Assembly: GCF_900169785.1 (NCBI RefSeq)
Contig: NZ_FWER01000004.1
Coordinates: 224,900 to 288,899 of the forward strand
Length of the DNA: 64,000 nucleotides
Source of the DNA: Rhizobium sullae
GTDB lineage: Bacteria > Pseudomonadota > Alphaproteobacteria > Rhizobiales > Rhizobiaceae
Direction of reading: 5' to 3'
Shown: one piece after another, positions 51,055-59,620 of the stretch
How the letters are laid out: the number at the start of each line of letters is the position of its first letter
Position numbering within the stretch: position 1 is the stretch's first letter
Translations under genes and position numbers: made by a program
Notes under the pieces: model-generated
Seen by the model: only the letters and a program-made list of their open reading frames with translations
Database searches by the model: none
What the model was told of the DNA's origin: nothing

Positions 51055-51927
51055 TCAAGCCTCCAGATTCTTGCCGACAAGGCGGACAAGGAAGATCGCG
51101 ACGATGTTTGCGAGGATGACGGCAATGATACCGCCCGCCGAGGCACCGCCGATATCGAATTGCAGAAGCGCCTGCGCATAGACGAGGTAGGTCAGGTTCG
51201 TGCTTTGCGTACCCGGGCCGCCGTTAGTGGTGACCAGGATTTCGGCAAAAACCGAGAGCAGGAAGATCGTTTGGATCAGGATCACGACCGTGATGGCGCG
51301 CGCCATATGCGGCAGAATGATATAGATGAATCTGGATATCGCGCCAGCGCCGTCCATTTCCGCAGCCTCCTTCTGCTCCTCGTCCAGAGACTGCAGAGAC
51401 GTGAGCAGGATCAGCGTCGCAAACGGCAGCCACTGCCAGGCAACGATCAGAATGATCGAGAAGAGCGGCGCGTTTGCCAGCCAGTCATAGGGCTGCAGGC
51501 CGAGCGCCTTCGCAAGATGCGCGAAGAGCCCGTTGACCGGGTTCATGAACATGTTCTTCCAGACGAGGGCTGCGACCGTCGGCATCACGAAGAAAGGCGC
51601 AATCACCAGGATGCGCACAATGCCCTGGCCATAAATGTCCTGGTCGAGCAGCAAGGCGAAGGCGATACCGCCGACCACCGTGATGATCAGCACGCCGAGC
51701 ACCAGCAGCAGCGTATTGGTGAGCGCCGCGAAAAAGGCCGGATCGGACAGGAAGTAGCTGTAGTTCAGAAAGCCAACGAAGCTCTCCATTCCCGGGCTGA
51801 GAAGATTGTAGTTCAGCAGCGAGAAGTAGATCGTCATCACAAGCGGAACGATCATCCAAGCGAAGAGAAGCACGACGGACGGTGCGATCATCATTCGCGC
51901 TGCGGAGCGGGTGTGTAACGTTGCCAT
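51055..51927 (-). CDS. smoF: Polyol ABC transporter permease SmoF
   Basis: The 290-residue MalF-type permease has about six helices, the first at about 12-34 (MIAPSVVLLFAWMIVPLVMT). The EAA loop reads QKEAAEMDGAGAISRFIYII. The ATG at 51927 (MATLHTRSAAR) was preferred; an in-frame start ten codons earlier is possible, and the ribosome site is weak either way. A strong terminator structure lies between smoE and this gene, so the permease is probably made at a lower level than the binding protein. Confidence 0.9.
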   Translation of the reverse strand: MATLHTRSAARMMIAPSVVLLFAWMIVPLVMTIYFSLLNYNLLSPGMESFVGFLNYSYFLSDPAFFAALTNTLLLVLGVLIITVVGGIAFALLLDQDIYGQGIVRILVIAPFFVMPTVAALVWKNMFMNPVNGLFAHLAKALGLQPYDWLANAPLFSIILIVAWQWLPFATLILLTSLQSLDEEQKEAAEMDGAGAISRFIYIILPHMARAITVVILIQTIFLLSVFAEILVTTNGGPGTQSTNLTYLVYAQALLQFDIGGASAGGIIAVILANIVAIFLVRLVGKNLEA

Positions 51928-51976
51928 GGCGATGACCGATCCTGTTTCGAGGGGCACGCGGCTGCAGGGCAGCTAG

Positions 51977-52018
51977 GAAAAAAGGGGCCGCCGACGCAAT
52001 TCGGGCATTCGGCGGCCC
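51977..52018 (-). terminator. Strong rho-independent terminator between smoE and smoF
   Basis: GGGCCGCCGA (51985-51994) and TCGGCGGCCC (52009-52018) pair perfectly over 10 bases around a 14-base loop. On the minus strand a run of T follows (51983-51977). It starts 43 bases past the smoE stop and 58 bases before smoF. Confidence 0.85.
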
Positions 52019-52060
52019 AGAGGGGCGGGAGGTCAACAATCCCACCGTCTCAGGAGGTTG

Positions 52061-53371
52061 TTATTTGATGTATCCAGCCTTGGTCATTTCGCGGGTCGTC
52101 AGTTGCTGCGCGCTCTGCAGGGCCTGTTCGACCGAGAGCTGGCCGGCGAGAGCGGCCGAGAACTGCTGGCCGACGGCCGTACCGATGCCCTGGAACTCCG
52201 GGATCGCCACAAACTGAACGCCGACATAGGGGACCGGCTTGACGGTCGGCTTGGTCGGGTCAGCGGCGTTGATCGAGTCCAGCGTCATCTTCGCAAAGGG
52301 TGCGGTCTTCTGGTATTCCGCGTTCTCATACAGAGAGGTACGCGTACCGGGAGGGGCGTTCAACCAGCCTTCCTTCTCGGCGACGAGCTTGGAGTAGTCC
52401 TTGCCCGTTGCCCAGGCGACGAACTTCTCGGCCGCTTCGACCTTCTGCGAACTCGCCGGGATAGCGAGGCTCCAGGCCCACAACCAGTTGCCGCGCTTGC
52501 CGAGCCCCTTGTCCGGGGCCAGTGCGAAGCCGACCTTGTCGGCGACCTTTGACTCCTTCGGGTTGCTGACGAAGGAAGCCGCGACGGTAGCGTCGATCCA
52601 CATGCCGCACTTGCCGGTCTGGAAGAGCGCCAGGTTTTCGTTGAAGCCGTTCGACGAAGCGCCGGGAGGGCCGGCTTCCTTCATCAAGTCGACGTAGAAG
52701 CTCAGCGTGTCCTTCCACTCCGGCTGGTCGAACTGGGGTTTCCAGCTCTCATCAAACCAGCGGGCGCCGAACGAGTTCGACATCGCCGTCAGGAAGGCCA
52801 TGTTTTCTCCCCAGCCGGCCTTGCCACGCAGGCAGATGCCGTAGATTCCCTTGTCCTTGTCGGTGATCTTCTTCGCAGCGTCAGCGATGAAATCCCAGGT
52901 CGGCGCGTCGGGCATCTTCAGGCCGGCGGTATCGAACAGATCCTTGCGGTACATGACCATCGAGCTTTCGCCGTAGAATGGCGCAGCATAGAGTTTCCCG
53001 TCTACGGTCAGGCCGCTGCGGATTGCCGGCAGCAGGTCGTCGGCGTCGTAGTCGGCGCCGAGGTTGTCGAGCGGCAAGAGCCAGTTCTGCTTTGCCCAGA
53101 TCGGAACTTCATAAGTGCCGATCGTCAGAACGTCGTATTGGCCGCCCTTGGTCGCGATGTCGGTCGTGACCTTCTGGCGCAGAACGTTCTCTTCGAGGGT
53201 AACCCATTCAAGGTCGATGTCGGGATTCTTTGCCTTGAAGTCATCCGTCAGCTTCTGCATCCGGATCATGTCGCCGTTGTTCACGGTCGCGATCGTCAGC
53301 GTTTCGGCCGAAGCCATGCCGGCAAACGCCAATGCTGAGCAGGCGCCCAGCAGAATAGTTCTCAATGTCAT
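52061..53371 (-). CDS. smoE: Polyol ABC transporter substrate-binding protein
   Basis: The 436-residue periplasmic protein has a signal peptide at about 1-22 (LAFAGMASAE) and belongs to the MalE-like family 1 solute-binding proteins. Characteristic parts are LTIATVNNGDMIRMQKLTDD, YDVLTIGTYEVPIWAKQNWL, PFYGESSMVMYRKDLF and WLWAWSLAIPASSQ. It captures sorbitol, mannitol and related hexitols. The ATG at 53371 follows GGGAGGAAGAT. It is the first transport gene and is preceded by two dyads of the TGAGCA type, likely operators of the SorC-type regulator upstream. Confidence 0.93.
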   Translation of the reverse strand: MTLRTILLGACSALAFAGMASAETLTIATVNNGDMIRMQKLTDDFKAKNPDIDLEWVTLEENVLRQKVTTDIATKGGQYDVLTIGTYEVPIWAKQNWLLPLDNLGADYDADDLLPAIRSGLTVDGKLYAAPFYGESSMVMYRKDLFDTAGLKMPDAPTWDFIADAAKKITDKDKGIYGICLRGKAGWGENMAFLTAMSNSFGARWFDESWKPQFDQPEWKDTLSFYVDLMKEAGPPGASSNGFNENLALFQTGKCGMWIDATVAASFVSNPKESKVADKVGFALAPDKGLGKRGNWLWAWSLAIPASSQKVEAAEKFVAWATGKDYSKLVAEKEGWLNAPPGTRTSLYENAEYQKTAPFAKMTLDSINAADPTKPTVKPVPYVGVQFVAIPEFQGIGTAVGQQFSAALAGQLSVEQALQSAQQLTTREMTKAGYIK

Positions 53372-53394
53372 ATCTTCCTCCCAGAAGATGGGTA

Positions 53395-53533
53395 TGAGCA
53401 TTCGCTTTGCTCATGGGCAATTACTCACCACTGGGTACGGAATGTCAATTGAATTCGTTGCTGCGATAGCGAAATGACTGGCTATCCTGTTGATTCAAAA
53501 CAGTATAATTTTTGCTCAAATACTGAGCAAAAA
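53395..53533. promoter_or_regulatory. Dyad operators TGAGCA/TGCTCA in front of smoE
   Basis: TGAGCA-N7-TGCTCA lies at 53395-53413, 24-42 bases before the smoE start. TTTTTGCTCA-AATAC-TGAGCAAAAA lies at 53509-53533 and overlaps the stop codon of the regulator gene. Both share the half-site TGAGCA(AAA), also present in front of the regulator gene (54531-54539). Confidence 0.6.
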
Positions 53534-54469
53534 CTCAGCCGTCTCTTCATCAGTGATCAGACTATTGATCTGACGGCCAACGATTGCGGCTCTTATCGCC
53601 TTAAATTTGCGCTTGCCCTTGGCGATTCCTATGACTGTCGAGGTTTCGCGTGAAGGAATCGAAGCCGACGCGACGCGTTCGTTGATCGGATTATCGAGAA
53701 GCCTGCCCTCCCCGTCGAAAATCCAGCCACAGATTTCGCCGATCGCGCCCTCGCGCATCAGCTCCATCATCTCGTCCTTCTCCAGGAAGCCGTCGACGCA
53801 AAGCGGGCCGTCGATGCCCAGTTCGCCGATACCCACGAAGGTCACATCGGCTTGGGCACTTATCGCAAGCGTGTAGCGCACGAGTTGCTGGCCATGGAGC
53901 AATTCGCGCTCCTCCGCCGAGGTGACGAGCACTGGCAGCGGCATCGGGAAGTGCCTCGCCTTCACCGCATCCGCCATGCTGAAGATGACATTGTAATAGG
54001 CGGCCGAACCGTCCGGGGTGATATTGCCCGTCAGCGAAACGATGCGATGGTTCGGACATTCAATCATCGGAAGCTGGTCGACAGCGGCTTTCAGCGTACG
54101 GCCGGTTCCAACGGCGAGCACGATCGGATCCGGCCGCTTGAGCCAGCGCTCAATCTCGGCTGACGCCGCTTCGGCGATGCCGACTGTCCTCGATGAAGAC
54201 CCCGGATCGCTCGGCACGATCTCGACATGCTTGAGGTCGAATTTCTTCCGCAGCTGGTTGGCAAGCTCAAGGCAGGCAGCAATCGGATGATCGAGCCGCA
54301 CTTTGATGAGTTTTTCGGCGACGGCCAGCGACACCAGCCGCTGCGCCGATTGCCGCGAGATACCCATCGCAGAGGCGATCTCGTCCTGCGTACGGCCAGC
54401 CACGTAATAGAGCCAACCTGCACGCGCTGCGTCGTCCAGCCGTCCCGATGTCTCGGTTCTTTTCGCCAT
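53516..54469 (-). CDS. SorC/DeoR-family regulator of the polyol operon
   Basis: The 317-residue protein has an N-terminal HTH at about 17-52 (GWLYYVAGRTQDEIASAMGI then SRQSAQRLVSLA) and a SorC ligand domain at about 60-315 with VLAVGTGRTLKAAVDQLP, IVSLTGNITPDGSAAY and TFVGIGELG. It lies upstream of smoE on the same strand with a 144-base gap containing likely operators. It should respond to a polyol or its phosphate and control smoEFGK-mtlK. The ATG at 54469 has no strong ribosome site; TGAGGTCTACC-like sequence follows upstream. SorC proteins can be activators or repressors. Confidence 0.88.
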   Translation of the reverse strand: MAKRTETSGRLDDAARAGWLYYVAGRTQDEIASAMGISRQSAQRLVSLAVAEKLIKVRLDHPIAACLELANQLRKKFDLKHVEIVPSDPGSSSRTVGIAEAASAEIERWLKRPDPIVLAVGTGRTLKAAVDQLPMIECPNHRIVSLTGNITPDGSAAYYNVIFSMADAVKARHFPMPLPVLVTSAEERELLHGQQLVRYTLAISAQADVTFVGIGELGIDGPLCVDGFLEKDEMMELMREGAIGEICGWIFDGEGRLLDNPINERVASASIPSRETSTVIGIAKGKRKFKAIRAAIVGRQINSLITDEETAEFLLSI

Positions 54470-54530
54470 TGAGGTCTACCGCGTGTATGAATGTTCTCTG
54501 AGTCTGCGCAGCGCCAGATCAGAACAAAAT

Positions 54531-54539
54531 TGAGCAAAA
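54531..54539. promoter_or_regulatory. Half-site TGAGCAAAA upstream of the SorC-type gene
   Basis: A single TGAGCAAAA lies 62-70 bases before the regulator start and matches the right arm of the dyad at 53509-53533. It may serve autoregulation. A single half-site can arise by chance. Confidence 0.35.
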
Positions 54540-54586
54540 GTCGAGTGCATTGAGAAAATGCAACGGTCGCGTGGGCGAAAATTCGC

Positions 54587-55246
54587 TCAGGCGAACCAAT
54601 TTGTGACGAAGAAGATCGCAGCCTTGATAAGGCCGTAGCTCACGCCGCCGACTACTGTCAGCGAAATCCCGGCCATGATCATTCCGAACAGCGAAAAGAG
54701 ACCGTCCCTGCCCAATATGCCGAAAGAAAACAGGCAGATGGCGAAGGCCGGTAGGATATTGCCGAGCGGGATGGGAAGCGTGAGGATGATCGCAAGCACC
54801 AGGCAGAGAAAGCCCGCAAGATATTCGGCAGGCGGCTCTACGAGGAAGGAAAGCCTCGGCTGCAGCATGCGTTCGGCAAAGGCGAGCCAACGGTGGATGC
54901 GCGAGACGACCACTTCGAAATCCTCGCGCCTCATCGAGCGGCCGGCGATTACCTTCGGCAACCATGGCTTCAGCCCGAATGTCAGCTGCGAGGCCAGAAA
55001 GAGCAGCGGCGCGCCGAGGATTGTGGAGGTTCCCGGCGGCGTCGGCACCAGATTGGGAATGGCAAAGACCAGCATCAGCGCGCCGGTCGCGCGGTCTCCC
55101 ATCACCTCGAAAAGATCGCCGATTGAAATGCGCTCACGGCTTCTGTCACCCGCAAGCTGCCTCAGGATAGCAGAAAGCCGCCGCCCCTTTGGGCGTGGAC
55201 CCCTGACAAAATGCCTGCGTGATCTCTCCATTCCCTCGATTGTCAT
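54587..55246 (-). CDS. ExoD-family exopolysaccharide synthesis protein
   Basis: The 219-residue membrane protein has a basic soluble start (RRHFVRGPRPKGRRLSAILR), the conserved GDLFEVMGDRATGALMLVFA and IPNLVPTPPGTSTILGAPLL segments, and about four C-terminal helices. These are hallmarks of ExoD, first linked to exopolysaccharide production and nodule invasion in S. meliloti; its biochemical function is unclear. The start was set at ATG 55246. Longer starts up to 55372 are possible because the upstream frame is open, but they add residues unlike the family. Confidence 0.82.
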   Translation of the reverse strand: MTIEGMERSRRHFVRGPRPKGRRLSAILRQLAGDRSRERISIGDLFEVMGDRATGALMLVFAIPNLVPTPPGTSTILGAPLLFLASQLTFGLKPWLPKVIAGRSMRREDFEVVVSRIHRWLAFAERMLQPRLSFLVEPPAEYLAGFLCLVLAIILTLPIPLGNILPAFAICLFSFGILGRDGLFSLFGMIMAGISLTVVGGVSYGLIKAAIFFVTNWFA

Positions 55247-55476
55247 TGCATCCCGGCTCGTCGGCTTGCGACTGATACCATCCCAGTGTGAATCTTCTCT
55301 GTCGAATGCGCCGCCATCATGGCCGTGCCAGTTCTGGATCACGGCCATTACATGACTATTTTTCGCCGACACCCTTCGCTTGACCCTCTGAAGCAGGGTG
55401 AACCTGCCGGCACAGGACTTGCAAATCCGCCCGAAGGGTGCGAGCAGACGCGGAAACTTTCGAGACGGCGGATAAC

Positions 55477-56388
55477 ATGATCATCTCATTCGATATCGGC
55501 GGTTCGGCAATCAAGGGCGGCATCGCGCATTCTGAAACGGACATCGTCCCGCTTGGCCGCCGCCCGACGCCGAAAGATGATTTCGCCGCTTTCGCCGAGA
55601 CGATCCGCAGCATCATCGCCGAAACCGGTGAAACGCCCTCGCGCCTTTCCTTCTCGATTGCCGGTGTTGTCGATCCCGACACACAGCGGCTGACCTGCGC
55701 CAACATTCCCTGCATTCACAACCGCAGCCTTGCGGCTGATCTGGAGGCCGAACTTGGTCTTCCGGTGCTGATTGCCAACGACGCCGATTGCTTTGCCATG
55801 GCAGAAGCCGAGCTCGGCGCTGGACGAGGCCACCGCATTGTTTTCGGCGCGATCCTCGGCACCGGCGTCGGCGGCGGGCTTGTTTCCGATGGCCGGCTCG
55901 TCAATGCATCGGGCGGTTTTGCTGGCGAATGGGGTCATGGCCCGATCCTCGCCTCCGAAGCCGGTAATCCTCCTGTGAAAATCCCAGCCTTTCGGTGTGG
56001 CTGCGGCCAGAACGGCTGTGTCGATACCGTCGGCGGCGCCCGCGGCCTGGAGCGGCTTCACAAGACGTTGCACAACCTTGACTTCACGAGCGAGGAGATC
56101 ATCGCGCAATGGCAACGGGGTGAGGAAAACGCAACGCGCACGATCGACGTCTATACCGATCTCGTCGCCTCACCCCTGGCGCTCACGATCAATATCACCG
56201 GCGCGACCATCGTGCCAGTTGGTGGCGGACTTTCCAATGTCGAGCCGCTGCTTGCCGAACTCGACAAGGCAGTGAGAAGCCGCACGCTACGCAAGTTCGA
56301 CCGGCCGTTGATCGTGCGCAGCGAATGCCGTTTAGAGCCGGGCCTCATCGGCGCAGCTCTCCTGGGCTTGAAAGCGGAAGCGGCGTAA
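55477..56388 (+). CDS. ROK-family sugar kinase
   Basis: The 303-residue protein has the ASKHA phosphate motif ISFDIGGSAIKGGIA at residues 3-17, the ROK signature with GTGVGGGLVSDGRLVNASGG, and the zinc site formed by the histidine in EWGHGPIL and the cysteines in CGCGQNGCVD. No HTH precedes the kinase fold, so it is an enzyme and not a ROK repressor. Candidate substrates are glucose, fructose, allose, N-acetylglucosamine or N-acetylmannosamine; the sequence does not decide. The start at 55477 follows GGCGGATAAC. It ends at a bidirectional terminator shared with the RND gene. Confidence 0.88.
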   Translation: MIISFDIGGSAIKGGIAHSETDIVPLGRRPTPKDDFAAFAETIRSIIAETGETPSRLSFSIAGVVDPDTQRLTCANIPCIHNRSLAADLEAELGLPVLIANDADCFAMAEAELGAGRGHRIVFGAILGTGVGGGLVSDGRLVNASGGFAGEWGHGPILASEAGNPPVKIPAFRCGCGQNGCVDTVGGARGLERLHKTLHNLDFTSEEIIAQWQRGEENATRTIDVYTDLVASPLALTINITGATIVPVGGGLSNVEPLLAELDKAVRSRTLRKFDRPLIVRSECRLEPGLIGAALLGLKAEAA

Positions 56389-56422
56389 GAGCGTTTTTGG
56401 GGCTGATCAAAAAGATGAAAAC

Positions 56423-56446
56423 GGCGCGGCTTTCACCGCGCCATTT
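56423..56446. terminator. Bidirectional terminator between the ROK and RND genes
   Basis: GGCGCGG (56423-56429) and CCGCGCC (56436-56442) form a 7-base stem. ATTTTC follows on the plus strand and GTTTTC on the minus strand, so it can end both convergent transcripts. Confidence 0.7.
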
Positions 56447-59400
56447 TCACTCTGCCGCCAATGCCGGCGGACGATGGTCTTCCGCCTCTTCCTGGTTGGC
56501 ATTGGCAAATTCGGCCTCGGCGTCCGTCGCCTTCGGCTCGCGGCCGAAGAAGAGGGCATAGCCGGCGGGCAGCACGAGAATGGTCAGCACGGTCGCGACC
56601 AGAATGCCGCCCATCATCGCGTAGGCGAGCGGACCCCAGAAGACGCCGCGGGAGATCGGGATGAGGGCCAGGACCGCCGTCAGCGCCGTCAGCATGATCG
56701 GCCGGAAACGGCGCACGGCCGCACCCACGATCGCCTCCTGCCGGTGCATGCCCGCCTTGATGTCCTGGTCGATCTGATCGACGAGGATGATCGAGTTGCG
56801 GATGATGATGCCGAGCAGCGCGATAACGCCTAGGATCGCGACGAAGCCGAAGGGTGCACCACTGATGAGGAGCGCCGCGGCAGCACCGATGATGCCGAGC
56901 GGGCCGGTGGCCAGCACCAGCATCGCCTTGCCGAAGTGCTGTAGCTGCGCCATCAAGAGCAGAACAATGACGACGAGCATGATCGGCGCCTTGGCTGCGA
57001 TCGAGGCCTGGCTTTCGGCAGCATCTTCCGCACCGCCTTGGATTTCGATCTGGTAGCCGGCAGGCAGGCTGTCGCGCAGGCCCTGAATATCGGCATACAT
57101 CTTCATCGCCACGTCGTTCGGCTGAATGCCGTCCGGCAGCGTTCCGCGAACCGTGATCGTCGGCAGACGGTCACGCCGCCATTCAACGCCTTGTTCCATC
57201 GCCGGGACGACCTTGGCGACCTGCGCGACCGGAACGGAGCCACCGAAGTCTGTCGGGACATAGACCGAATTGACAGCCGATAGCAGCGAACGGCTGGAAT
57301 CCGGCTCGCGGGCGACGATCGAGACCGTCTCTTCGCCGTCGCGGAAGTCGTCAAGGGGCTGGCCGGACATCGCCGCCTCCAGCGTCTGACGGACACGCTG
57401 CGAGGTAACACCAAGAGCGCGGGCGCGATCCTGATCGATCACCAGCTTCATGGCCGGCACCGGCTCCAGCCAGTCGTCGTGGACGGCGCCGAGCTGCGGA
57501 TTCTCTGCAAACTTCGCCTTCACCTGATCGGCGATATGGCGAACCTCCTGGCGATCCGGCCCCATGACGCGCATCTGCACGGGCCAGCCCGTCGGTGGAC
57601 CAAGGAAGAGACGGTCGACCTTGCTGCGAATGGACGGAAAATCTTCCGCAAGGATGCCGCGCAGCTTGACGATCAGCCGCTCGCGGGCAGGCTCGTCATT
57701 GGCGATGATCAGGAGCTGCGCGAAGTTCGGATTGCGAAGCTGCTGGTCGAGCGGCAGGAAGAAGCGCGGCGCGCCTTCACCGATATAGGTGGCGACGAAC
57801 TTCTTGTCCTTGTCATCCATCATCTTGGCTTCGAGCGCCTTTGCCTGCGTCTCGACTTCCTTGATGCTGGTGCCTTCCGGCAACCAGAGATCGACGAGGA
57901 TCTCGGGGCGCGAGGACTGCGGGAAGAAGTTCTGCGGAATGAACTGGAAGGCCCAGAGGCTCGTGGCGAAGGTGAAGAGCGTGGCGGCCAGCACGATGAT
58001 GCGATGGCGCACGGCCCAGGCGACGGTGGTCCGCAGGCGGCGATAAAAGCGCGTATCGAAGACATCATGATGCTCGCCAGCGTGCTTGCGTTGCTTGAGG
58101 ATCATGTAACCGAGCCACGGCGTGAAATAGACCGCCACGAACCAAGAGACGACGAGCGCGATGCCGACCACGTAGAAGAGCGAGCGCACATATTCGCCGG
58201 CCGTCGACTCCGCAAAGCCGACGGGAATGAAGCCCGCCGTGGTGATCAGCGTGCCGGTCAGCATCGGGAAGGCGGTCGAGGAATAGGCGAAGCTCGCGGC
58301 TTCGATCTTCACCAGGCCCTCTTCCAGTTTTCGTTCCATCATCTCGACGACGATCATCGCATCGTCGACCAAGAGCCCAAGCGCAATGATGAGTGCGCCG
58401 AGCGAGATGCGCTGCAGGTCGATGCCTATTTCGTACATGATGGCGAAAGTAGCAGCCAGCACGAGCGGAATCGCGATCGCGATGACAAGGCCAGACCGCC
58501 AGCCGATCGACAGGAACGAGACAATCAGCACGATGATCAATGCTTCGCCAAGCGCATGCATGAATTCACTGATGGCGTCCGTCACCACATCCGGCTGGTT
58601 GGAAATCTGGTCGACGGAAACGCCATAGGGCAGAGATTCATCGAAGCGCTGGTAGGTCGCCTCGATGGCCTTGCCGACATCCGTGACCTTGAAGCCCTTG
58701 GCCATAACCACGCCAACCTGCACGCTTTCGTGCCCGTTGAAGCGGTACTTGCGCTGATAGGGGTCTTCGAGACCGGAGGTGACGGTGGCGATATCGCCGA
58801 GACGCGTCACCTGATTTCCGGAGCGCAGGCGCAGTTCGCGGATATCCTCGACCTTCTTTACATCGCCTTCGACGGAAATGCGCACCGAATGGAGGCCGGT
58901 ATCGACGGATCCTGCGGGATCGACATTGTTCTGGCCCTTGATGGCATTCTGCAAGTCGAGGATTGTTAGCCCCCGTTCGGCAAGCGCCTTGGACGAAACG
59001 TCGATATAAATCTTTTCTGGCTGGTCGCCGATGATGACGGCCTTCTCGACGCCCGGCGTCGAAAGCAGCATGTCGCGCGCCTGAATCGCGAATTTCTTCA
59101 GTTCCGGATAGGAGTAGCCGTCGCCGCTGATTGAATGAAGCGTGATGAAGGTATCGCCGAATTCGTCATTGAAATAAGGCCCAAGCAGGCCTTCGGGCAG
59201 TTCGTTCGAAATATCGCCGACCTTCTTGCGCACCTGATAGAAGGCGTCCGCCACTTCCGCGGCGTTGGTATCACCCTTGACCTGCAGCGTGATGATCGCG
59301 CTGCCAGCACGGGTGTAGGAGCGAACGAAATCGAGATGTGGGGTTTCCTGCAGCTTGCGCTCGATCTTGTTGACGACCTGATCCTCCATTTCCTGGATGG

Positions 59401-59593
59401 ATGCGCCCGGCCATAGGGCCTGCACAACCATGACACGGAAGGTGAAGTCCGGATCTTCCTTCTGGCCCATGCGCATCAGTCCGAGCGCACCAGTGACGAT
59501 GATCAAGCCGAAGAGGAAGCGCGCGATACTCGGATGGCCGATAGCCCAACGCGACAGGTTGAAGGGGCGTTTTTCAGTGGTTGTGTTGTCCAT
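56447..59593 (-). CDS. RND-family multidrug efflux permease
   Basis: The 1048-residue inner-membrane pump has the RND layout: one helix near the N-terminus (ARFLFGLIIVTGALGLM), a large periplasmic loop, a block of helices with GLLVDDAMIVVEMMER (the proton-relay acidic pair region of TM4), a second periplasmic loop, and the C-terminal helix block. It is of the AcrB/MexF-like HAE1 or closely related group. It expels hydrophobic compounds with the adaptor encoded just upstream and an outer-membrane channel that is not present here. The ATG at 59593 was chosen over an earlier in-frame codon. It is last in an operon with a TetR gene and the adaptor. Confidence 0.92.
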   Translation of the reverse strand: MDNTTTEKRPFNLSRWAIGHPSIARFLFGLIIVTGALGLMRMGQKEDPDFTFRVMVVQALWPGASIQEMEDQVVNKIERKLQETPHLDFVRSYTRAGSAIITLQVKGDTNAAEVADAFYQVRKKVGDISNELPEGLLGPYFNDEFGDTFITLHSISGDGYSYPELKKFAIQARDMLLSTPGVEKAVIIGDQPEKIYIDVSSKALAERGLTILDLQNAIKGQNNVDPAGSVDTGLHSVRISVEGDVKKVEDIRELRLRSGNQVTRLGDIATVTSGLEDPYQRKYRFNGHESVQVGVVMAKGFKVTDVGKAIEATYQRFDESLPYGVSVDQISNQPDVVTDAISEFMHALGEALIIVLIVSFLSIGWRSGLVIAIAIPLVLAATFAIMYEIGIDLQRISLGALIIALGLLVDDAMIVVEMMERKLEEGLVKIEAASFAYSSTAFPMLTGTLITTAGFIPVGFAESTAGEYVRSLFYVVGIALVVSWFVAVYFTPWLGYMILKQRKHAGEHHDVFDTRFYRRLRTTVAWAVRHRIIVLAATLFTFATSLWAFQFIPQNFFPQSSRPEILVDLWLPEGTSIKEVETQAKALEAKMMDDKDKKFVATYIGEGAPRFFLPLDQQLRNPNFAQLLIIANDEPARERLIVKLRGILAEDFPSIRSKVDRLFLGPPTGWPVQMRVMGPDRQEVRHIADQVKAKFAENPQLGAVHDDWLEPVPAMKLVIDQDRARALGVTSQRVRQTLEAAMSGQPLDDFRDGEETVSIVAREPDSSRSLLSAVNSVYVPTDFGGSVPVAQVAKVVPAMEQGVEWRRDRLPTITVRGTLPDGIQPNDVAMKMYADIQGLRDSLPAGYQIEIQGGAEDAAESQASIAAKAPIMLVVIVLLLMAQLQHFGKAMLVLATGPLGIIGAAAALLISGAPFGFVAILGVIALLGIIIRNSIILVDQIDQDIKAGMHRQEAIVGAAVRRFRPIMLTALTAVLALIPISRGVFWGPLAYAMMGGILVATVLTILVLPAGYALFFGREPKATDAEAEFANANQEEAEDHRPPALAAE

Positions 59594-59620
59594 GACAGTC
59601 TTCCCTCTCCTGGACAGCAA

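Noticed and set aside
57479..58969. 496-codon plus-strand frame opposite the RND pump gene
   Set aside because: Very His/Asp/Arg-rich with no hydrophobic core, antisense to a well-defined efflux gene.
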